Below are positions 45,250 through 54,967 of a stretch of DNA of 64,000 nt, piece by piece; position 1 is the first letter of the stretch; every line of letters begins with the position of its first letter. The translations under genes were made by a program, and so were the position numbers. The notes beneath the pieces were generated by a model. The model had not been told where the DNA came from. It made no database searches and saw only the letters and a program-made list of their open reading frames with translations. Source of the DNA: Mycolicibacterium sp. P9-64 (GTDB lineage: Bacteria; Actinomycetota; Actinomycetes; Mycobacteriales; Mycobacteriaceae); assembly GCF_008329605.1 (NCBI RefSeq), contig NZ_NPKO01000005.1:186001-250000 (forward strand), in the 5' to 3' direction.

Positions 45250-46775
45250 GTCTTGCGGTGCTCGAATGCGTGGACATCCAGAAGAGTTTCGGCGGTGTAC
45301 CGGTGCTCAAGGGCATCACCCTTGACCTGCAGCCGGGGACGGTCACCGCACTGGCCGGCGAGAACGGCGCAGGCAAGTCGACGTTGATGAAGATCGTCAG
45401 TGGCCAGTACAGCGCCGATCACGGCACCGTGACGGTCAAGGGCAGCCAGCTGGCCCCCGGCAACACCCGCGACGCGGTCAAGCATGGCGTGGCCATCGTG
45501 CCGCAGGAGCTGGCGTCCATCGAGGACATGACGGTCTACGAAAACCTCTTCGTAGGAAGGGAACTGCGCATCGGTCCCTTCCTGAACCGGCACGCGATGA
45601 TCGGCATGGCGGCGGAGACCCTTGCGGCGTTCGACGTCGCGATCTCACCGACGGCGAGGATGGGCAGCCTGCCGGTCGGCATGCGACAGATCGTCGAGAT
45701 CGTCAAGGCCTCCCGCACCGGTGCCCAGGTGGTGATGCTCGACGAACCGACGTCGGCGATCTCCGAACGCGAGGTCGAAGGCCTGTACAAGATCGTGCGC
45801 CGGCTGCGCGAACACGGGGTGGCGATGGTGTACACCACCCACAAGATGGCCGAGATTCGCGCCATTGCCGACCGTGTCGTGGTGCTGCGCGACGGCGGGC
45901 TCATCCTGGACGAACACATCACCGCAGTCTCCGACGACGACATCGTCACCGCGATGATCGGCCGCGAACTGGACACGCTGTTCCCCGACCGCGTTCCGCC
46001 GAGATCGGACGCCGTGCTCGAGGTCGAGGGCCTGCAGGTCCTTGGCGCCTCGGAGCCCGTGTCATTCTCGGTGAAGGCGGGCGAGATCCTCGGTCTTGCA
46101 GGCCTCGTCGGTGCGGGACGTACCGAACTTCTCGAGGCCATCTTCGGTTCACGGAAGTCCACGGGGGGCGAGATCAAGGTGAAGGGCAAGCGCGTCAAGC
46201 GCAATGCTCCCGCCGCCGCGATCACCGAGGGCATGGCGATGGTCCCCGAGGATCGCAAGCTCTCCGGTGTCGTGTTGTCGATGAGCGTGCTCGACAACGG
46301 CTCACTGCCACGACTGTCGTCGTTGTCCGTCGCGGGCTGGCTGCGCGGGAAGTCGCGCACCAAGGCCGTCTCGGACGTGATGGCGTCGGTTCACCTGCGC
46401 AGCAACGGACTCAAGCAGTCCGTCGGCACGCTGTCGGGTGGCAACCAGCAGAAGGTCGTCCTGGCCCGATGGCTGACCGGTGACGTCAACGTGTTGCTGC
46501 TCGACGAGCCGACCCGCGGCGTCGACGTCGGGGCGCGCAGCGAGATCTACCGCATCATCACAGATTTCGCGGCGGCAGGCATGGCCGTCGTGATGGCGTC
46601 GTCGGACATGCCCGAGATCGTCGGGTTGTCGCACAGGGCGTTCGTCATGCGGGGTGGCGCGCTGGTCGGCGAGCTGGACCGTGACGCGCTCGACCATCCC
46701 ACCGTGCAGGAATCCGTCTTCAGGATGGCGACCGCACTCGAGACTTCAAAGCCCAACGAGGAGGCTGCATCGTGA
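45246..46775 (+). CDS. Ribose-type sugar ABC transporter ATP-binding protein
   Basis: This 509-residue RbsA/XylG-type protein has two ABC domains. The first has GENGAGKST, LPVGMRQIVEIVK in place of a strict LSGGQ, and VVMLDEPTSAIS. The second has the degenerate Walker A GLVGAGRTE normal for this family, with LSGGNQQKVVLARWL and VLLLDEPTRGVDVG. It powers uptake by the permease and binding protein encoded next. The start is coupled to the previous dehydrogenase gene. Confidence 0.94.
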   Translation: MSLAVLECVDIQKSFGGVPVLKGITLDLQPGTVTALAGENGAGKSTLMKIVSGQYSADHGTVTVKGSQLAPGNTRDAVKHGVAIVPQELASIEDMTVYENLFVGRELRIGPFLNRHAMIGMAAETLAAFDVAISPTARMGSLPVGMRQIVEIVKASRTGAQVVMLDEPTSAISEREVEGLYKIVRRLREHGVAMVYTTHKMAEIRAIADRVVVLRDGGLILDEHITAVSDDDIVTAMIGRELDTLFPDRVPPRSDAVLEVEGLQVLGASEPVSFSVKAGEILGLAGLVGAGRTELLEAIFGSRKSTGGEIKVKGKRVKRNAPAAAITEGMAMVPEDRKLSGVVLSMSVLDNGSLPRLSSLSVAGWLRGKSRTKAVSDVMASVHLRSNGLKQSVGTLSGGNQQKVVLARWLTGDVNVLLLDEPTRGVDVGARSEIYRIITDFAAAGMAVVMASSDMPEIVGLSHRAFVMRGGALVGELDRDALDHPTVQESVFRMATALETSKPNEEAAS

Positions 46776-47806
46776 CCACCCCGACCGCCGAACACCTGCC
46801 ACCCGACGGCGCCAAGACGGTCGTCGCTTCCCCGACCACTGGCGAACCCGTCCGGCTGCTGTCAAAGCAGTGGATCTCCGGAGTGGCGCTGCGCTACTCG
46901 ATGGTCATCGTGATGCTGCTGGTGATCATGTACTTCTCCTACCGCAGTGCACGATTCAGCACGCCGGAGAACCTGTTGACCATCCTGGTCGCCGCGGCTC
47001 CGTTCGCGCTGATCGCGCTCGGCCAGACCCTAGTGGTCCTGACCGGCGGCATCGATCTCTCGGTGGGAAGCGTGATCGCGGTGTCGGCGATGGCGTCCGC
47101 GGCAACGGCCAAGGCCAATCCCGGCCAGGTGTGGATGACCGTGCTTGTCGCGATGGTGGTCGGATTGGCGGTCGGTTCGGTCAACGGATTCCTGGTGTCG
47201 CGCATCAACGTTCCACCGTTCATCGCTACCCTTGGCACGCTCACTGCGGGCTCCGGTCTTGCGTACGTCATCGGTGGCGGTGCGCCGATCAACGGCCTGC
47301 CCGCGGAGTTCGGCTCGATCGCCAACACGAAGATCTTCGGCCTGCAGATCCCGGTGCTGGTGATGATCATCGGCATCATCGTTCTCGCCGTGGTGATGAA
47401 GCGGACCACCTACGGGATGCGGGTGTACGCGGTCGGCGGCAACCGCAACGCCGCGGAGATCGCAGGCATCAACGCTAAGAACGTGCTGTTCAGCGTCTAT
47501 GCCTTCTCCGGTCTGCTGGCGGGCATCTCCGGGGTGATGCTGGCCTCGCGCGTCATCTCGGGGCCGCCCAACCTCGGGCAGGGCTACGAGCTCGACGCCA
47601 TCGCCGCCGTGGTCATCGGCGGCGCCAGCCTGATGGGTGGCCGTGGCACCGTCTGGGGAACGGTGTTGGGCCTGTTCATGATTCAGACCCTCAACAACGG
47701 CCTGGACATCCTGGTGGTGCCTGCCTACTGGCAGGACGTCATCAAGGGTGTGCTCATCGTCGCGGCAGTGGCCGTCGACGTTTGGTCGACCCGAAGACGA
47801 ACGTGA
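46772..47806 (+). CDS. Ribose-type sugar ABC transporter permease
   Basis: This 344-residue RbsC-like permease has about eight to ten spans and family motifs LGQTLVVLTGGIDLSVGSV, VNVPPFIATLGT-type RINVPPFIATLGT, YAVGGNRNAAEIAGINAK and VVIGGASLMGGRGTVWGT. GTG 46772 overlaps the ATPase stop by 4 nt. It should form a homodimeric channel with the RbsA-type ATPase. Confidence 0.94.
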   Translation: MTTPTAEHLPPDGAKTVVASPTTGEPVRLLSKQWISGVALRYSMVIVMLLVIMYFSYRSARFSTPENLLTILVAAAPFALIALGQTLVVLTGGIDLSVGSVIAVSAMASAATAKANPGQVWMTVLVAMVVGLAVGSVNGFLVSRINVPPFIATLGTLTAGSGLAYVIGGGAPINGLPAEFGSIANTKIFGLQIPVLVMIIGIIVLAVVMKRTTYGMRVYAVGGNRNAAEIAGINAKNVLFSVYAFSGLLAGISGVMLASRVISGPPNLGQGYELDAIAAVVIGGASLMGGRGTVWGTVLGLFMIQTLNNGLDILVVPAYWQDVIKGVLIVAAVAVDVWSTRRRT

Positions 47807-47862
47807 CCGTTGGCACTCGAATCCCTTCATCCCCCGAACACCACCTAGAGAGTGAGAGATAG

Positions 47863-48912
47863 ATGAGACTGACAACGAAGTTGGCCGCAGTCACCACGGT
47901 AGGACTGCTGGGACTCGGCCTGACCGCCTGCGGCGCCGGCGACACCGAGGCCAAAGACGGCAAGACCCGCATCGGCGTCACCGTCTACGACATGAGTTCG
48001 TTCATCACCGCGGGCAAGGATGGCATGGACGCCTACGCCAAGGCCAACAACATCGAACTGGTGTGGAACTCCGCCAACCTGGACGTGTCGACCCAGGCCA
48101 ACCAGGTCGACTCGATGATCAACCAGGGCGTCGACGCGATCATCATCGTTCCGACCCAGGCGGATTCACTCGGCCCGCAGGTCGCCAGTGCCAAGGCCAA
48201 GGGCATCCCGTTGATCGCGGTCAACGCCGCGCTGAACAATCCCGACGTCACCGCCAGCGTCCAGCCCGACGACGTCGCCGCAGGCGCGCAAGAGATGCAG
48301 ATGATGGCCGACCACCTCGGCGGCAAGGGCAACATCGTGGTCTTGCAGGGCCCGCTGGGTCAGTCCGGTGAGATCGACCGCACGAAGGGCATCGAGCAGG
48401 TGCTGGCCAAGTACCCCGGGATCAAGGTGCTGGCCAAGGACACCGCCAACTGGAAGCGCGACGAGGCCGTCAACAAGGTGAAGAACTGGATCTCGGGCTT
48501 CGGACCCCAGATCGACGCCGTGGTGGCGGAGAACGACGACATGGGTCTCGGTGCGCTGCAGGCGCTCAAGGAATCCGGCCGGATCGGCGTGCCGATCGTC
48601 GGCATCGACGGCATCGAGGACGGCCTGAACGCGGTCAAGAGTGGTGAGTTCATCGGCACCTCACTGCAGAACGGCACCGTCGAACTCTCCGCGGGGCTGG
48701 CCGTCGCCGACGCGCTCGCCAAGAAGCAGCAGACCAACCTGAAGCCGGTCTACATGATGCCGGCCATCACCAAGGCGAACGTCGACGTCGCCATCCAGCA
48801 CGTCGTCACCGAGCGGCAGAAGTTCCTCGACGGCCTCAGCGACTTGACCGCGCAGAACCTGAAGACGGGCGACATTGCCTACGAAGGCATTCCGGGTCAG
48901 AAGCAGCCGTAA
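47863..48912 (+). CDS. Ribose-type sugar ABC transporter substrate-binding lipoprotein
   Basis: This 349-residue periplasmic-binding-protein family member has a lipobox LGLTAC (Cys24). Fold motifs are [58 protein letters not shown] and [16 protein letters not shown]. It defines the transporter's substrate, probably a free polyol, pentose or hexose. It starts 56 nt after the permease with a GAGAG site and ends directly next to the convergent aminotransferase stop. Confidence 0.93.
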   Translation: MRLTTKLAAVTTVGLLGLGLTACGAGDTEAKDGKTRIGVTVYDMSSFITAGKDGMDAYAKANNIELVWNSANLDVSTQANQVDSMINQGVDAIIIVPTQADSLGPQVASAKAKGIPLIAVNAALNNPDVTASVQPDDVAAGAQEMQMMADHLGGKGNIVVLQGPLGQSGEIDRTKGIEQVLAKYPGIKVLAKDTANWKRDEAVNKVKNWISGFGPQIDAVVAENDDMGLGALQALKESGRIGVPIVGIDGIEDGLNAVKSGEFIGTSLQNGTVELSAGLAVADALAKKQQTNLKPVYMMPAITKANVDVAIQHVVTERQKFLDGLSDLTAQNLKTGDIAYEGIPGQKQP

Positions 48913-50115
48913 TCAACCTTGGCTCAGCATTCCCCCGTCGCTTCGCTCGCCCCGAAGCACGCCAAGTCGTTTGATCGCCTCTTCCATGGTGTCGTCGCGT
49001 TTGCAGAACGCGAAGCGCACCAAGTGATTCCAGTCGCCGATGTGCGGGGCGCCTGGATCGCAGAACGCCGACATCGGGATGGCCGCCACCCCCGCCCGCT
49101 CGGGTAGCTCAGCACAGAACGTGGTGCTGTCGGCGTACCCCAGCGGGCGCGGGTCGGCGCACAGGAAGTACGTGCCGAAGCTGTCGTGCACGCCGAAGCC
49201 GATGTCGGTGAGCGCGGAGGCCAACCGGTCGCGCTTGGCCTCGAACGACTCCCGCAGTGCGGCCACCCACGCGTCCTCGGTATCGAGCGCGTGCGCCACC
49301 GCAGGCTGGAACGGCGCCCCGTTGACGTAGGTCAGGTACTGCTTGGCCGCGCGCACCCCGGCGATGAGATCGGGTGCTCCGCAAGCCCACCCGATCTTCC
49401 ACCCGGTGCAGTTGAACATCTTCGCGGCGCTGGAGATCGTGATGGTGCGCCCGGCCATGCCCGGGTAGCCGGCCAACGGCAGGTGCTTCCTGCCGTCGAA
49501 CACCAGCTGCTCGTACACCTCGTCGGTGATCACCAGCAGATCGTTGGCCACTGCGATCTCCGCGATCGCCGAGAGCTCCGCATCCGTGGCGATCATGCCG
49601 GTGGGATTGTGTGGCGAGTTGATGATCAGCGCCCGGGTCCGTGGCGTGACCGTCGCTCGCAACGCATCGATGTCGATCGCGAAGCCCTTGCCGTCGGTCA
49701 CCAGCGGGACCGTCAGCCGATGACACCCCGCCATGGCGACGACGGGGGAGTAGGAGTCGTAGAACGGCTCGATCAGGACGACCTCCGAGCCCGGCTCGAC
49801 GAGGCCGATGATCGATGCCGCGATCGCCTCGGTGGCGCCGGTCGTGACGAGCACCTCGGTATCGGGGTCGTACTCGACGCCGAAGTGACGTTTGCGCTGC
49901 GCGGCGATGGCTTCGCGCAGCGCCGGGATGCCGGGCCCTGGCGGGTACTGGTTGATCCCGTCGGCGATCGCGTTCTCGGCGGTCTTCAGCATCGCCGCGG
50001 GACCGTCCTCGTCGGGGAAGCCCTGCCCGAGGTTCACCGCACCGATCCGCGCGGCCAGTGCCGACATCTCCGCGAAGATCGTGGTGGCGTAGGGCTGGAG
50101 CCGAGTCACGGTCAT
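48913..50115 (-). CDS. dapC: PLP-dependent aminotransferase, DapC-type (Rv0858c-like)
   Basis: This 400-residue class I/II aminotransferase shows [42 protein letters not shown] and the PLP lysine in [17 protein letters not shown]. As I recall, it matches Rv0858c (N-succinyldiaminopimelate aminotransferase, lysine/DAP synthesis) almost throughout, and its place next to fadA-fadB is the same. The last residues, [14 protein letters not shown], are unlike the family end and are encoded by a copy of the dispersed repeat also found at 5754-5802. It is divergent from fadA. Confidence 0.87.
   Translation of the reverse strand: MTVTRLQPYATTIFAEMSALAARIGAVNLGQGFPDEDGPAAMLKTAENAIADGINQYPPGPGIPALREAIAAQRKRHFGVEYDPDTEVLVTTGATEAIAASIIGLVEPGSEVVLIEPFYDSYSPVVAMAGCHRLTVPLVTDGKGFAIDIDALRATVTPRTRALIINSPHNPTGMIATDAELSAIAEIAVANDLLVITDEVYEQLVFDGRKHLPLAGYPGMAGRTITISSAAKMFNCTGWKIGWACGAPDLIAGVRAAKQYLTYVNGAPFQPAVAHALDTEDAWVAALRESFEAKRDRLASALTDIGFGVHDSFGTYFLCADPRPLGYADSTTFCAELPERAGVAAIPMSAFCDPGAPHIGDWNHLVRFAFCKRDDTMEEAIKRLGVLRGERSDGGMLSQG
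48933..48951. repeat. Copy of dispersed 19-bp repeat
   Basis: CCCCGTCGCTTCGCTCGCC is identical to 5754-5772 and 5784-5802. Here it encodes part of the C-terminal tail of the dapC-like protein. Confidence 0.85.
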
Positions 50116-50225
50116 GGCTCAACAGCCTATGTCGTCGCCCAATGTCGGCGAGCACGCGCAAAACTGCCCTTTTGCGTCGCAAATGCGGCACTTTCATGTC
50201 TGCTCGCGAGCGCAGCCGGTATCAA

Positions 50226-50249
50226 CCTCCCAACCAGCCGGTTGGGAGG
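50226..50249. promoter_or_regulatory. Perfect 10-bp inverted repeat upstream of fadA, probable operator
   Basis: CCTCCCAACC (50226-50235) is mirrored by GGTTGGGAGG (50240-50249) around AGCC. A -10-like TAGTCT (50256-50261) follows 6 bp later and the fadA ATG is at 50305. Because the flanking genes diverge, a terminator is not expected here. Confidence 0.72.
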
Positions 50250-50304
50250 GGCTGTTAGTCTGCCATTACAGGGGTCCCCAGATCTGACGAACAGGAAATT
50301 CACC

Positions 50305-51516
50305 ATGTCCGAAGAAGCCTTCATCTATGAGGCCATCCGCACGCCGCGCGGCAAGCAGCGCAACGGTGCGTTGAATGAGGTCAAGCCCGTCAACCTGGTC
50401 GTTGGCTTGATCGACGAGCTGCGCGTCCGCTTCCCCGACCTCGACGAGACCTTGATCAGCGACCTCATCCTGGGCGTCGTCTCGCCGGTCGGTGACCAGG
50501 GCGGCGACATCGCCCGCACCGCGGGGCTCGTGGCGAAGCTGCCCGAGACCACCGGCGGCTTCCAGCTCAACCGGTTCTGCGCCTCGGGCCTCGAGGCCGT
50601 CAACATTGCCGCCCAGAAGGTTCGCTCCGGCTGGGACGACTTGGTGCTCGCAGGCGGTGTCGAGTCGATGAGCCGCGTCCCGATGGGCTCCGACGGCGGC
50701 GCATGGGCCACCGACCCCGAGACCAACTACAGCGTCGGCTTCGTGCCCCAGGGCATCGGCGCCGACCTGATCGCCACCATCGAGGGCTTCTCCCGTGAAG
50801 ACGTCGACGCCTACGCGGCGCGCTCGCAGGACAGGGCTGCGGCTGCGTGGTCGGGCGGCTACTTCGCCAAGTCCGTCGTGCCGGTCAAGGATCAGAACGG
50901 CTTGGTCATCCTCGACAACGACGAGCACATGCGGCCCGGATCGACCGTCGAAAGCCTCGGCAAGCTGAAGTCCGCGTTCGAGGGCCTCGGCGCGATGGGC
51001 GGCTTCGACGACGTGGCACTGCAGAAGTACCACTACGTCGAGAAGATCAACCACGTGCACACCGGCGGCAACAGCTCCGGCATCGTCGACGGCGCCGCGC
51101 TGGTGCTCGTCGGTAGCGAGGCGGCTGGCAAGTCGCAGAATCTGACCCCGCGGGCGCGCATCGTGGCGACCGCCACCAGCGGCGCCGACCCGGTGATCAT
51201 GCTGACCGGCCCGACGCCGGCCACCAAGAAGGTGCTCGATCGCGCAGGCCTGACCGTCGACGACATCGACCTGTTCGAGCTGAACGAGGCCTTCGCCTCG
51301 GTGGTGCTCAAGTTCCAGAAGGACCTGAACATCCCCGACGAGAAGCTCAACGTCAACGGTGGCGCCATCGCGATGGGCCACCCGCTGGGCGCCACCGGCG
51401 CCATGATCACCGGAACCATGGTCGACGAGCTCGAGCGCCGCGGCGCCAAGCGCGCGCTGATCACACTGTGCATCGGCGGCGGCATGGGCGTCGCCACCAT
51501 CATCGAGAGGGTTTAA
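50305..51516 (+). CDS. fadA: Acetyl-CoA acyltransferase (thiolase) FadA
   Basis: This 403-residue thiolase cleaves 3-ketoacyl-CoA in beta-oxidation. The acylated Cys92 is in [12 protein letters not shown], with [25 protein letters not shown] (His) and CIGGGMG (second catalytic Cys) near the end. The length equals that recalled for M. tuberculosis FadA (Rv0859). The frame is open far upstream across dapC, but ATG 50305 has an AGGAAA site and the family N-terminus. fadB starts 4 nt after its stop, forming the trifunctional-enzyme pair. Confidence 0.95.
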   Translation: MSEEAFIYEAIRTPRGKQRNGALNEVKPVNLVVGLIDELRVRFPDLDETLISDLILGVVSPVGDQGGDIARTAGLVAKLPETTGGFQLNRFCASGLEAVNIAAQKVRSGWDDLVLAGGVESMSRVPMGSDGGAWATDPETNYSVGFVPQGIGADLIATIEGFSREDVDAYAARSQDRAAAAWSGGYFAKSVVPVKDQNGLVILDNDEHMRPGSTVESLGKLKSAFEGLGAMGGFDDVALQKYHYVEKINHVHTGGNSSGIVDGAALVLVGSEAAGKSQNLTPRARIVATATSGADPVIMLTGPTPATKKVLDRAGLTVDDIDLFELNEAFASVVLKFQKDLNIPDEKLNVNGGAIAMGHPLGATGAMITGTMVDELERRGAKRALITLCIGGGMGVATIIERV

Positions 51517-51520
51517 GAGC

Positions 51521-53656
51521 ATGGCAGAGAACACCATTGCGTGGGACAAGGATGCCGACGGCATCGTCACCCTGACGCTTGACGACCCCACGGGCTCGGC
51601 CAACGTGATGAACGAGCACTACGCGGAGTCCATGCACAACGCGGTCGAACGGCTTGTCGCCGAGAAGGATTCGATCACCGGTGTCGTCATCACCAGTGCG
51701 AAGAAGACCTTCTTCGCGGGCGGTGACCTGAAGGGCATGATCAACATAGGACCGGAGAACGCCGGGGAGGCGTTCGACCAGGTCGAGTCAATCAAGGCCG
51801 ACCTGCGCAAGCTGGAGACCTTCGGCAAGCCCGTCGTCGCGGCCATCAACGGCGCCGCCCTCGGTGGCGGCCTCGAGATCGCGCTGGCCACCCACCACCG
51901 CATCGCCGCTGACGTCAAGGGCAGCCAGATCGGCCTGCCCGAGGTCACGCTCGGTCTGCTGCCCGGTGGCGGTGGCGTCACCCGCACCGTACGCATGTTC
52001 GGCATCCAGAAGGCCTTCATGGAGGTGCTGAGCCAGGGCACGCGCTTCAAGCCCGCCAAGGCACTCGAGACCGGCTTGGTGGACGAAGTGCTTCCGACCG
52101 TCGAGGAACTGGTCCCCGCTGCGAAGGCGTGGATCAAGGCCAATCCCGATGCGCACGAACAACCTTGGGACAAGAAGGGCTACAAGATGCCCGGCGGCAC
52201 CCCGTCGTCACCAGGGCTGGCTGGCATCCTGCCGTCGTTCCCGGCACTGCTCAAGAAGCAGCTCAAGGGCGCCCCGATGCCCGCACCGCGCAAGATTCTC
52301 GACGCGGCCGTCGAGGGTGCTCAGGTGGACTTCGACACCGCGAGCCGCATCGAGAGCCGTTACTTCACCGAGCTGGTCACCGGCCACGTCGCGAAGAACA
52401 TGATTCAGGCGTTCTTCTTCGACCTGCAGGCCATCAACGGCGGCGGCTCGCGGCCCGACGGTATCGGCAAGGTCCCGATCACGAAGATCGGCGTGCTCGG
52501 CGCGGGCATGATGGGCGCGGGCATTGCCTACGTCTCGGCCAAGGCCGGATTCGACGTCGTGCTCAAGGACGTCGAACTCGAAGCGGCACAGCGGGGTAAG
52601 GGCTACTCCGAGAAGCTCGAGGCCAAGGCGCTCGAGCGGGGCAGGACCACGCAGGAGAAGTCCGACGCGCTGCTCGCCCGCATCACCCCGACGGCCGACG
52701 CCGCCGACTTCAAGGGCGTCGACTTCGTCATCGAGGCCGTCTTCGAATCAGTCGAACTGAAGCACAAGGTGTTTCAGGAGATCGAAGACATCGTCGAGCC
52801 GAATGCGCTGCTCGGATCGAACACCTCGACGCTGCCGATCACCGGTCTCGCGGCCGGGGTGAAGCGTCAAGAGGACTTCATCGGGATCCACTTCTTCTCG
52901 CCGGTCGACAAGATGCCGCTCGTCGAGATCATCAAGGGCGAGAAGACCTCTGACGAGGCACTGGCCCGAGTGTTCGACTACACGCTGGCCATCGGCAAGA
53001 CCCCGATCGTCGTCAACGACAGCCGTGGCTTCTTCACCAGCCGCGTCATCGGCACCTTCGTCAACGAGGCGCTCGCCATGCTGGGTGAGGGCGTTTCGCC
53101 TGCCAGCATCGAGCAGGCGGGTTCGCAGGCCGGCTACCCGGCACCGCCGCTGCAGCTGTCCGATGAGCTGAACCTCGAGCTCATGCACAAGATCGCCGTT
53201 GCCTCGCGCAAGGGCATCGAGGAAGCAGGCGGCACTTACGAGGCGCATCCCGCCGAGGCGGTCGTCGAGAAGATGATCGAGATCGGGCGCCCGTCGCGTC
53301 TGAAGGGTGCAGGGTTCTACGAGTACGCCGACGGCAAGCGTGTCGGCCTGTGGTTGGGCCTGAAGGAGACCTTCAACTCCGGAAGCTCGCAGCCGCCGTT
53401 GCAGGACATGATCGACCGCATGCTGTTCGCCGAGGCGCTGGAGACCCAGAAGTGCTTCGACGAGGGTGTCCTGACGACCACGGCCGACGCCAACATCGGC
53501 TCCATCATGGGCATCGGCTTCCCGCCGTGGACGGGTGGTTCGGCGCAGTACATCACCGGATACCCCGGTGGCAAGGCAGCTTTCGTGGCCCGCGCCAATG
53601 AGCTGGCCGCCAAGTACGGCGAGCGCTTCACCCCGCCGGCTTCGCTCACCAGCTAG
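51521..53656 (+). CDS. fadB: 3-hydroxyacyl-CoA dehydrogenase/enoyl-CoA hydratase FadB
   Basis: This 711-residue alpha subunit of the fatty-acid oxidation complex has an N-terminal hydratase (residues 1-200, INGAALGGGLEIALATHHRI, GLPEVTLGLLPGGGG). The NAD-binding dehydrogenase starts near residue 325 (GVLGAGMMGAGIA) and contains GIHFFSPVDKMPLVEII and the C-terminal domain. Together with FadA it carries out three steps of beta-oxidation. A strong hairpin terminator follows. Confidence 0.95.
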   Translation: MAENTIAWDKDADGIVTLTLDDPTGSANVMNEHYAESMHNAVERLVAEKDSITGVVITSAKKTFFAGGDLKGMINIGPENAGEAFDQVESIKADLRKLETFGKPVVAAINGAALGGGLEIALATHHRIAADVKGSQIGLPEVTLGLLPGGGGVTRTVRMFGIQKAFMEVLSQGTRFKPAKALETGLVDEVLPTVEELVPAAKAWIKANPDAHEQPWDKKGYKMPGGTPSSPGLAGILPSFPALLKKQLKGAPMPAPRKILDAAVEGAQVDFDTASRIESRYFTELVTGHVAKNMIQAFFFDLQAINGGGSRPDGIGKVPITKIGVLGAGMMGAGIAYVSAKAGFDVVLKDVELEAAQRGKGYSEKLEAKALERGRTTQEKSDALLARITPTADAADFKGVDFVIEAVFESVELKHKVFQEIEDIVEPNALLGSNTSTLPITGLAAGVKRQEDFIGIHFFSPVDKMPLVEIIKGEKTSDEALARVFDYTLAIGKTPIVVNDSRGFFTSRVIGTFVNEALAMLGEGVSPASIEQAGSQAGYPAPPLQLSDELNLELMHKIAVASRKGIEEAGGTYEAHPAEAVVEKMIEIGRPSRLKGAGFYEYADGKRVGLWLGLKETFNSGSSQPPLQDMIDRMLFAEALETQKCFDEGVLTTTADANIGSIMGIGFPPWTGGSAQYITGYPGGKAAFVARANELAAKYGERFTPPASLTS

Positions 53657-53671
53657 CAGCAGCACCGACAG

Positions 53672-53705
53672 GCCCCCGGGAGCACTTCAACGTGTTCCCG
53701 GGGGC
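53672..53705 (+). terminator. Terminator of the fadA-fadB operon
   Basis: GCCCCCGGGAGCAC and GTGTTCCCGGGGGC form a 14-bp stem (one G-T pair) with a 6-nt loop, 15 nt after the fadB stop. A short T-containing run follows. Confidence 0.85.
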
Positions 53706-53771
53706 TTCGTCGTGCAGGCGACCGGCGGGCAGCCACGAGATCGCTTGGGCGACAACCGTCGCGACGACGCG

Positions 53772-54197
53772 TTAGAGGGCACCCATGTCTGAAGACAGCC
53801 AGTGCTGCGGCTTCATGTAGATCGCCACGTTCTCGCCGAGCTCCTCACGCGCAAACTTCAGGTATTTGTCGGCCGACTCACCGCTCAGATAGCGCCGGGT
53901 CACCTCTTCGAGCTGCTCGTCGGTGCTGGGCTCGATGCGGCTGACCGCACCGTCGACGGCGACGTAGCGCACGGTTGGCTCGAGCCGCTCGGCCATCAGC
54001 GTGAAGTATCCGGCCGCCTCGATGAGCTGGTGCTTGCGCGAGCCCGTGCCGGTCAACACCCACGGCTCGCCACCCGGCGTGTACTGGTACCAGATCGGAA
54101 CGGTCAGCGGGCCACGCCCTTCGCCCGCGAAAACCGACAACGATGCGATGTGCGGTTCGGTGAGAAACTGTTCGCGTTCTTCTCGTGAAAGAGCCAT
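53772..54197 (-). CDS. Pyridoxamine 5'-phosphate oxidase-fold (PNPOx/F420-type) protein
   Basis: This 141-residue split-barrel protein starts EREQFLTEPHIASLSVFAGEG and contains GPLTVPIWYQYTPGGEPWVL and RYVAVDGAVSRIE. This pattern belongs to PNPOx-like FMN or F420 binding proteins of mycobacteria. Its reaction is unknown. ATG 54197 is used; an in-frame start at 54221 adds 8 residues. It stands alone between fadB and the DUF2505 gene. Confidence 0.85.
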   Translation of the reverse strand: MALSREEREQFLTEPHIASLSVFAGEGRGPLTVPIWYQYTPGGEPWVLTGTGSRKHQLIEAAGYFTLMAERLEPTVRYVAVDGAVSRIEPSTDEQLEEVTRRYLSGESADKYLKFAREELGENVAIYMKPQHWLSSDMGAL

Positions 54198-54236
54198 GAA
54201 CGCAAGGCTAATCGTCGCCACCGACCCGGGCCGTGG

Positions 54237-54743
54237 TCAGAGGTTCTCCGCGATCCACTGATCAGTGAAGACGTGGATGTCGAGGATGCCGTCGGCCAGC
54301 GGTTCGGCGATGAGCTTGGCGATCGTGCCACCGATCAACGGAACGTTGACCGTCACCGTCGCGGTGCACTCGAACCGCACGCCGTCGGCGACCGGAGTCA
54401 GCGAAAGTGCCCCACCACCGGACAGGGGCAGGCCGCGGGCATCGACGGTGATCTCTCCACGGGCGCGGCCGTCTTCTGGCGCGTACCACCGCTCGCGGTG
54501 AAGGACGTGCAGCACGCCTGCGTGCAAGCGGTTCAGCGGTGCCGGCAATTGGTCGGCGCCGAAGCTCAGAGTCATCGTGGCCGTCGTGGTGCCATCTGCT
54601 TCGGTGATCAACGAATCGAGCGTCGGCGAACCCGTATCGAACGCGGCAAGCCTTGCCTGCCAGTAGGTCTCGCTCCCGAACGCCCGGCGGGCCTGATCGA
54701 CCGTGCCAGAGGACTCGGCCGAGACGACGAATGATCGCGGCAC
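54237..54743 (-). CDS. DUF2505-family protein
   Basis: This 168-residue protein fits DUF2505, a SRPBCC-like family common in mycobacteria (FVVSAESSGTVDQARRAFG, YWQARLAAFDTG, C-terminal PLADGILDIHVFTDQWIAENL). Function unknown; a lipid- or ligand-binding fold is likely. GTG 54743 is chosen as the start of the conserved part; the longer frame to 54896 lacks coding character. About 220 bp upstream (54744-54967) hold nothing I can identify beyond the next gene's promoter. Confidence 0.8.
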   Translation of the reverse strand: MPRSFVVSAESSGTVDQARRAFGSETYWQARLAAFDTGSPTLDSLITEADGTTTATMTLSFGADQLPAPLNRLHAGVLHVLHRERWYAPEDGRARGEITVDARGLPLSGGGALSLTPVADGVRFECTATVTVNVPLIGGTIAKLIAEPLADGILDIHVFTDQWIAENL

Positions 54744-54953
54744 AGAACGGCACGCTACCGCCACGCGGAATCGCCGACCCAACGACCTCGAACTTTGGCA
54801 GTGGCCGTGCGAACTGAGCAAATCACTTGGAGGTCCGCGGTTTCGGTGTCTACGTGTGCCAACCAACGCTCGACCTCGTTGTTGGCAACGAACCAAGTGT
54901 TTGCACAGTTGAGGGTGGCGGCCGAAGTCGATCCGGTTGCGTGGCGAGCCTGC

Positions 54954-54959
54954 TAGCTT
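54954..54959 (+). promoter_or_regulatory. -10 box TAGCTT before small Cys protein gene
   Basis: TAGCTT is 8 nt before ATG 54968. Confidence 0.4.
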
Positions 54960-54967
54960 CGGCGACC

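Noticed and set aside
49186..50304. Open frame extending fadA upstream across dapC
   Set aside because: It is antisense to dapC with no thiolase features; ATG 50305 has a ribosome site and the family N-terminus.
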